Shown here piece after piece: positions 5,971 to 8,909 of a stretch of DNA of 8,909 bases. Every line of letters begins with the position of its first letter. Within the stretch, counting starts at the first letter, position 1. The position numbers were made by a program, and so were the translations under genes. The DNA is from Roseburia_D yibonii. Its GTDB lineage: Bacteria > Bacillota > Clostridia > Lachnospirales > Lachnospiraceae. The notes under the pieces were generated by a model. The model did not search any database. It was not told the DNA's origin and saw only the letters and a list, made by a program, of their open reading frames with translations. The stretch covers positions 1 through 8,909 of the forward strand of contig NZ_JACOQH010000016.1 in NCBI RefSeq assembly GCF_014297335.1. The letters run 5' to 3'.

Positions 5971-5999
5971 TTGACAAAAACAACTCGATAACCTATAAT
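5971..5999 (+). promoter_or_regulatory. Consensus promoter of the antisense RNA
   Basis: A perfect TTGACA (5971-5976), a 17-bp spacer and a perfect TATAAT (5994-5999) form this promoter. It faces right, against rep transcription, and has no coding frame downstream. Such strength is expected of a constitutive counter-transcribed regulator. Confidence 0.85.
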
Positions 6000-6006
6000 A
6001 ATCCCT

Positions 6007-6144
6007 AGGGAAAGGGCATTAGGTAGTTGTCCTCTGGTGGTAAATGCGACTTACCATTAGCAATTCGGAAGTTCGGGAAAAACTTTCGAAGTACTACCAA
6101 TTTTGAATTTTTGGATTGGAAGCTTCGGCTTCCAATCTTTTTTT
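6007..6144 (+). ncRNA. Antisense RNA to the rep leader, about 138 nt
   Basis: The transcript should run from about 6007, set by the promoter, to the terminator U tract at 6144, and it contains no convincing reading frame. It can fold as a three-way junction. GGTAGT (6022-6027) pairs with ACTACC (6093-6098). One arm is TGGTAA with TTACCA around the loop ATGCGAC. The other is TTCGGAAGTT with AACTTTCGAA around the loop CGGGAAA. It is fully complementary to the leader of the leftward rep mRNA and lies before the attenuator. In pIP501 and pAMbeta1 an antisense RNA of similar size (RNAIII, 136 nt) promotes termination in the rep leader, and I infer the same role here. No named RNA family was recognised. 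Confidence 0.75.
6114..6144 (+). terminator. Terminator of the antisense RNA
   Basis: A perfect 10-bp stem, GATTGGAAGC with GCTTCCAATC, has the stable TTCG tetraloop and is followed by seven T residues. On the opposite strand it forms a hairpin near the 5' end of the rep leader without a T tract, so it terminates rightward transcription only. Confidence 0.92.
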
Positions 6145-6184
6145 CAAAATCTTTTCGGCAATATTCTGTTTTTTCAACAAATCA

Positions 6185-6213
6185 ATACTAACATAATGTA
6201 CATGTATTGTCAA
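6185..6213 (-). promoter_or_regulatory. Leftward promoter of the rep leader
   Basis: Reading leftward there is a perfect TTGACA (6213-6208), a 17-bp spacer ending in TGT (an extended -10 element) and TAGTAT (6190-6185). Transcription would start near 6178, giving a rep leader of about 410 nt that covers the antisense gene and attenuator. Confidence 0.75.
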
Positions 6214-6282
6214 TTTTTTCTTTAGAATCAGTCAAATAGCACAACATCATGTGGTAAGCCACTTTTTTCATTTGTATTCTAT

Positions 6283-6499
6283 TTATCGCTCTATATCCAT
6301 GCGATCCATGCGCATTTCCCGTTGCATTTCCGTTTCCTGATATGGTTGTTTCGCAAATTCGATTCCCTCCATACCATTCTCATATAGAAAATATGGAATC
6401 TTTACATCATGGTAACGATAATCACCAGTTTAACCGCAAAAGAATTTCTTCCGCCTTTTCTCTCCACTTTTTTATAATATCCTGGTAATTTTCACTCAT
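6283..6499 (-). pseudogene. Frameshifted remnant with Fic-like ends
   Basis: From the ATG at 6499 the frame reads MSENYQDIIKKWREK (14 of 15 residues match the start of the Fic protein at 7919), then hits TGA at 6424-6422. In the next frame coding resumes as TGDYRYHDVKIPYF and continues to ETEMQREMRMDRMDIER before TAA at 6285-6283. This tail resembles the Fic C-terminus ETEQQKDIRLDRFDQNLER. Removing one A from the AAA run at 6431-6433 would join both parts into a 71-residue protein. A ribosome binding site (GAGG) remains. It is either a decayed short gene sharing the Fic ends, or a Fic copy with the catalytic core deleted. A sequencing error or programmed shift cannot be ruled out. Confidence 0.65.
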
Positions 6500-6513
6500 T
6501 ACTTAATATCCTC
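6452..6513 (-). repeat. Direct repeat of the Fic start region, copy 1
   Basis: This matches 7871-7933 at roughly four of five bases, covering the ribosome binding site, start codon and first 15 codons. Identity includes the run AATATCCTGGTAATTTTCA as seen on the plus strand. It is the DNA trace of duplication between the frameshifted remnant and the Fic gene. Confidence 0.75.
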
Positions 6514-6534
6514 TTCACTGTTCAAATATGATAC

Positions 6535-6849
6535 TCAATCTGTAAATATTGTTCCATCCGCGTTATATCTTACTGTTATCCCCCCGAGACCATATACAAA
6601 ATAATGAACACCTGTAACATTATCTCTATATTCGTCTATGTTTCCATCAGCAGTATCACCCAAATACTTCATATCGCCTATTGTACTTTTTGTTTCACTT
6701 TCTCCTTCTGGTTTAGCCACTACTTTTTCCATAACATTTTCATTTTCCGTAGAATCATCTGCAAATGAATCTGTAGATGTTTTCCCACCGCATCCCATAA
6801 CTGCCGTTGCCATTGTCACTAATAAAATCACCATTATTTTCTTTTTCAT
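6535..6849 (-). CDS. Small lipoprotein, 104 residues
   Basis: The N-terminus is a lipoprotein signal: three lysines, a hydrophobic stretch (IMVILLVTMATAV) and the lipobox VMGC with the acylated cysteine at residue 20. A Ser/Thr/Glu-rich linker follows (about 22-58). The C-terminal domain has YRDNVTGVHYFVYGLGGITV and ends in an NADGTIF turn, resembling the small domain annotated DUF6440 (YRD..TGV.Y...GG); this family link is from memory and only tentative. The mature protein should sit on the outer face of the membrane. AAGGAGA lies 7 nt before the ATG. It has no obvious functional link with the Fic genes beyond orientation. Confidence 0.75.
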   Translation of the reverse strand: MKKKIMVILLVTMATAVMGCGGKTSTDSFADDSTENENVMEKVVAKPEGESETKSTIGDMKYLGDTADGNIDEYRDNVTGVHYFVYGLGGITVRYNADGTIFTD

Positions 6850-6885
6850 ATAACTTTCTCCTTGTCCTCACCGTGAGTATTTATT

Positions 6886-6896
6886 TTTATATCATT
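6886..6896 (-). promoter_or_regulatory. Possible promoter of the lipoprotein gene
   Basis: Reading leftward, TGATATAAA gives an extended -10 (TG, one base, TATAAA), about 37 nt from the start codon. No good -35 box is visible at 17 bp, so this depends on the extended element. Confidence 0.35.
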
Positions 6897-6950
6897 TCAT
6901 TTTGGGGAAATTGATTCTTCCTTGATAAATCTAAGTTTCGCTATAAGCTG

Positions 6951-6991
6951 GCTGGCATCCCTCGAACCTAAAGGTTCGGGGTTTTGCCAGC
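6951..6991. repeat. 41-bp palindromic hairpin element
   Basis: GCTGGCA (6951-6957) pairs with TGCCAGC (6985-6991). Inside this, CCC-T-CGAACCT pairs with AGGTTCGGGG, leaving only a 2-nt tip. Neither strand has a T tract after it, so it is not an ordinary intrinsic terminator. Its right end touches the stop codon of the truncated Fic-like frame at 6991, which suggests that the palindrome marks the break point. Confidence 0.7.
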
Positions 6992-7071
6992 TAAATTATA
7001 AACATTCTCCTTAATCGTTTTTTTGCCACAAATACTGACTGCTCTGGTGTAAGATTATATTTATCTTCCAT
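6991..7071 (-). pseudogene. N-terminal stump of a second Fic-like gene
   Basis: A 26-residue frame, MEDKYNLTPEQSVFVAKKRL then RRMFII and TAG. The opening resembles the N-terminus of many clostridial Fic/DOC proteins, which begin with a Tyr-Asn-Leu-Thr-(Pro)-Glu-Gln segment before the inhibitory helix; this likeness is from general knowledge of the family. The sequence diverges after residue 20 and stops at the palindrome, so the inhibitory helix and catalytic core are missing. The ATG is 8 nt after the stop of the intact fic gene, and GAGAGG in the fic end would serve as its ribosome binding site. It may instead be a functional short peptide or antitoxin coupled to fic. Confidence 0.5.
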
Positions 7072-7079
7072 AATTATTT

Positions 7080-7919
7080 TTACCTCTCTAAATTCTGATC
7101 GAACCGATCCAGACGTATGTCCTTCTGTTGCTCTGTCTCTCCCGATCGATCGATAAGATTCTCCAGTTTGTTTTCCTGTGTCGGTTTAATTTCCCAAGTC
7201 TGCTCCATGGAATCCTTCATGTAATCTACAAACTTTGATACATCCCCTGTCTTATCGTAATGTCCCAATGCCGCATAATACTTGTCTTTCGTTGCATTAT
7301 AAACGATCAATGGCGGATAATTGTGCGTCATCAGGAAGTAATTCATTAATGTTCTTCCGACACGCCCATTACCGTCTGCAAAAGGATGTATGTTCTCAAA
7401 CTTGCAATGTATATACGCAGCTGCTTTAAAAATATTATCTCCCTTGTCCGGAATATCTACCAGTTCTTCGCAAAGTTCATCAATTTCTCCTGGTACTTCG
7501 TCTGGCAGTGCTCCCTGTCCATCTGCCACACAATAATCATGTACTTTAAATGTTCCTGGTCTTTCTCCCTTATTCCAACGGTTTTCATCATAAGTCCCTT
7601 GTGTCAATTTCTTGTGTATCTGAAGAATCAGTTCCCGGCTGATCGGCGCTTTATCACTGATTTTATCCAGGATAAATTCATAACACTTTTTTTGATTTTC
7701 AATCTCATACAGAGTCCTTAAATCTCCGGTAAAATTGACCACCTTTCCATTTTCAAAAATTTCTCGTGTATTGTGATAAGTGACCTCTGGATTCTCTATC
7801 ACGCCAGAATTGTAGGCAAACACTATACTGTAACTGGAAAGGCTCTGAATATAGTCTTCCCTTGTCTGAATCCGCTTTTCTCTCCATTTTTTAATAATAT
7901 CCTGGTAATTTTCATGCAT
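7080..7919 (-). CDS. fic: Fic-family protein adenylyltransferase, class II
   Basis: A 279-residue Fic enzyme that would transfer AMP (or another nucleotide moiety) to a hydroxyl side chain of a target protein. The catalytic loop HPFADGNGRVGR (residues 178-189) matches HPFx(D/E)GNGRxxR fully, including the essential His178. The inhibitory motif S/T-x-x-x-E-G/N appears as SGVIEN at 38-43, before the core; this places it in class II, where the enzyme is self-inhibited by its own N-terminal helix. A charged C-terminal tail (about 245-279, ETEQQKDIRLDRF) is extra to the core. The ATG follows GAGG by 9 nt. A truncated Fic-like frame follows directly. The cellular target is unknown. Confidence 0.92.
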   Translation of the reverse strand: MHENYQDIIKKWREKRIQTREDYIQSLSSYSIVFAYNSGVIENPEVTYHNTREIFENGKVVNFTGDLRTLYEIENQKKCYEFILDKISDKAPISRELILQIHKKLTQGTYDENRWNKGERPGTFKVHDYCVADGQGALPDEVPGEIDELCEELVDIPDKGDNIFKAAAYIHCKFENIHPFADGNGRVGRTLMNYFLMTHNYPPLIVYNATKDKYYAALGHYDKTGDVSKFVDYMKDSMEQTWEIKPTQENKLENLIDRSGETEQQKDIRLDRFDQNLER

Positions 7920-7933
7920 GATTTATAACCTCG
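7871..7933 (-). repeat. Direct repeat of the Fic start region, copy 2
   Basis: This is the partner of 6452-6513. It covers the fic ribosome binding site, start codon and codons for MHENYQDIIKKWREK. Both copies face the same way, so recombination between them would delete the lipoprotein gene and fic. Confidence 0.75.
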
Positions 7934-7944
7934 AAAATTTTTCT

Positions 7945-7973
7945 TTGAACAATCACTGTCTCTATGTTATAAT
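7945..7973 (+). promoter_or_regulatory. Promoter of the type I antitoxin RNA
   Basis: TTGAAC (7945-7950), a 17-bp spacer ending in TGT and a perfect TATAAT (7968-7973) form an extended -10 promoter facing right, between fic and the toxin gene. It is stronger than the opposing toxin promoter, as expected for the RNA antitoxin. Confidence 0.8.
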
Positions 7974-7979
7974 AACACT

Positions 7980-8069
7980 ATAAAAGGGAAACCAAAGCGG
8001 TTCACCCATTTGTGTTGTTAGCTGCTTAGCAGCCGACCGTCACACTGCCGGGTGTGGCGGTCATTTTTT
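7980..8069 (+). ncRNA. Antisense RNA antitoxin of a type I system
   Basis: The transcript runs from about 7980 to the U tract at 8064-8069, about 90 nt. It contains the small hairpin GCTGC-TTA-GCAGC (8021-8033) and the terminator hairpin. It converges on the toxin gene: its 3' part is complementary to the last codons and the 3' untranslated region of the toxin mRNA. This tail-to-tail overlap is the layout of the txpA/RatA class in Bacillus, where the antisense RNA triggers decay of toxin mRNA. No reading frame of note was seen in it. Confidence 0.75.
8035..8069 (+). terminator. Terminator of the antitoxin RNA
   Basis: An 11-bp stem with one G-U pair (GACCGTCACAC with GTGTGGCGGTC, 8035-8045 and 8052-8062) is followed by A and six T residues. 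The toxin stop codon (TGA, 8063-8061) lies at the base of the same hairpin on the other strand. Confidence 0.85.
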
Positions 8070-8150
8070 ATCCTTATGTATCTCATGAACGAGACCAATA
8101 AGGGCAACTATCAAGATACAAAACTGAATCAGATCAGAATATGTAACCAT
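8061..8150 (-). CDS. Type I holin-like toxin, 29 residues
   Basis: The frame starts at the ATG at 8150, 5 nt after AGGGAGGGG, a very strong ribosome binding site. The peptide opens with MVTYSDL, has one hydrophobic membrane span (IQFCILIVALIGLV, residues 8-21) and ends in the charged tail HEIHKDKK. This pattern (a short polar N-terminus, one span, a Lys-rich end) matches the putative holin-like toxin family (Hol_Tox) and TxpA/Fst-like membrane toxins. Such peptides damage the membrane when overproduced. The gene has its own promoter at 8228-8256 and is opposed at its 3' end by an antisense RNA. The tail-to-tail arrangement makes the assignment strong despite the short length. Confidence 0.78.
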   Translation of the reverse strand: MVTYSDLIQFCILIVALIGLVHEIHKDKK

Positions 8151-8214
8151 AGCATCCCCTCCCTTCTTTCGTAACTCTCATTACTCCGAAGATAGGGTAA
8201 ACCGCCTTGCTTGA

Positions 8215-8249
8215 TTTCCCTGCGACCATTCTATCATACCGCAGGAAAA
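8215..8249. repeat. Inverted repeat around the toxin -10 box
   Basis: TTTCCCTGCG (8215-8224) and CGCAGGAAAA (8240-8249) are inverse with one mismatch and flank the -10 element. It may be an operator. It could alternatively be a weak 3' hairpin for the surface protein mRNA, whose stop codon lies 25 bp away, although no T tract follows. Confidence 0.55.
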
Positions 8250-8256
8250 CCAACAA
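8228..8256 (-). promoter_or_regulatory. Promoter of the type I toxin
   Basis: Reading leftward there is TTGTTG (8256-8251), a 17-bp spacer ending in TGA and TAGAAT (8233-8228), an extended -10 element with a poor -35 box. The leader is about 70 nt before the toxin ATG. Confidence 0.6.
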
Positions 8257-8273
8257 GCCGCCATTCTATTTTT

Positions 8274-8909
8274 CTACTGCCGGTTCGGTACCAAAAACTG
8301 ATTGTAAAACCGACTCAAAGCATCTTCACTCTTACTGTTTCCTACACCATTATTTTTCACGAACTCCTGCATTTCAAGAATCGTATTATGATCAAACTTA
8401 TAACTTGCCACTGGCGTATCACTTTGCAAGTTGCTAAATGCCTGTTGAAGTTCTGCTGCATATTCGGGATCAGCCTTCCACAAGGAATCATCCTCAAGTC
8501 CTCCCTGCTCATATGGGAGGTTATAATATTTTTCTGATATAAATCTGGTTGATCCTACGGTTAAATCCTTGGTTGGCGTTGTGTCTGCAATGTTTACCGT
8601 AATCTGCAGCTTGGTCTGGTTTCCAGCACTGTCTGTCGCAAGATACGTCTCTGTAATACTGCCCCCATGTGCAAATCCCATAAAATCCTCAGCCTGATAC
8701 GTCATCACCCGGAAGGAGTTGCCCTGCTCAGCGTGATCACCGCCTGGGATCTCTCCGTCTTCCTCGTCTGTTGCCTTTGCATGGCTCAAAAGTTCCTCCT
8801 CTGTGATATAACCGCTCTGTGCCTGTTCAAGTGTGTAATACAGATCATACGCCTCGATCAGTGGTCCGTAATCCCATACCCGGTACATATTGGCAACTGC
8901 CATGTCCTG
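8274..8909 (-). CDS. C-terminal part of a probable surface protein (partial)
   Basis: The frame is open to the right edge; the Met at 8903 is internal, since codons for Gln-Asp precede it. About 211 residues are visible. The segment ETYLATDSAGNQTKLQITV, followed by NIADTTPT, is typical of bacterial Ig-like repeats in cell-surface proteins. The part after it (about 110-209: SLWKADPEYAAELQQAFSNL and onward) is helical and charged, and I do not recognise it. There is no LPxTG sorting signal or terminal membrane segment, so wall anchoring is not by sortase at this end. The N-terminal domains lie outside the window. It may be an adhesin or a large exported protein of a conjugative element. Confidence 0.65.
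   Translation of the reverse strand, partial: QDMAVANMYRVWDYGPLIEAYDLYYTLEQAQSGYITEEELLSHAKATDEEDGEIPGGDHAEQGNSFRVMTYQAEDFMGFAHGGSITETYLATDSAGNQTKLQITVNIADTTPTKDLTVGSTRFISEKYYNLPYEQGGLEDDSLWKADPEYAAELQQAFSNLQSDTPVASYKFDHNTILEMQEFVKNNGVGNSKSEDALSRFYNQFLVPNRQ

Noticed and set aside
6249..6270. Possible rightward terminator GTGG-TAAG-CCAC with T tract
   Set aside because: The stem is only 4 bp and no rightward transcript beyond the antisense RNA terminator at 6144 is expected.
6951..6991. tRNA-like arm (GGTTCG) in the palindrome
   Set aside because: The sequence is a single hairpin of about 41 bp, with no cloverleaf, anticodon arm or acceptor stem around it.

Overview
The window looks like plasmid backbone, or a plasmid-like integrative element, from an AT-rich Gram-positive anaerobe of the Clostridia, most likely a Lachnospiraceae-type gut bacterium. 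This rests on AAGGAGG-type ribosome binding sites, near-consensus sigma-A promoters (TTGACA, 17 bp, TATAAT), intrinsic terminators with U tracts, and the protein families present. No rRNA, tRNA, transposase or CRISPR array was seen.

Left part (1-4430), the stability block. A C-terminal scrap of an upstream gene is followed by a structured repeat (122-306). Next is a complete transcription unit for a 54-residue protein on the minus strand. Divergent from it is a ribbon-helix-helix regulator gene, then parA and parB. The regulator promoter and the parA promoter share a palindromic operator. Convergent to parAB is mazE-mazF, driven from a perfect consensus promoter through a long A-rich leader. 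The block ends in a second, inverted copy of the structured repeat (4241-4427).

Middle part (4430-6215), the replicon. An AT-rich stretch, one perfect DnaA box and four AAATTGAAT-type iterons spaced 31-33 bp lie downstream of a gene for a 289-residue double winged-helix protein, the probable initiator. Upstream of that gene is what looks like a copy-number circuit: a leftward rep promoter, a leader of about 410 nt with an intrinsic terminator (attenuator), and an opposing antisense RNA of about 138 nt with its own consensus promoter and terminator. The layout resembles pIP501/pAMbeta1, although the protein does not.

Right part (6280-8909), accessory and toxin genes, all on the minus strand apart from one antisense RNA. 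They are a frameshifted remnant whose ends resemble the Fic protein, a small lipoprotein, the stump of a second Fic-like gene beside a strong palindrome, an intact class II Fic enzyme, a type I toxin-antitoxin pair (a 29-residue holin-like peptide opposed by an antisense RNA of about 90 nt), and the C-terminal end of a probable surface protein that runs off the window.

Together these encode replication, partition and layered post-segregational killing (MazEF, the type I pair, possibly Fic). The most notable structures are the antisense/attenuator circuit, the paired inverted repeats whose flanks are conserved but whose hairpin cores differ, and the unlisted type I toxin.
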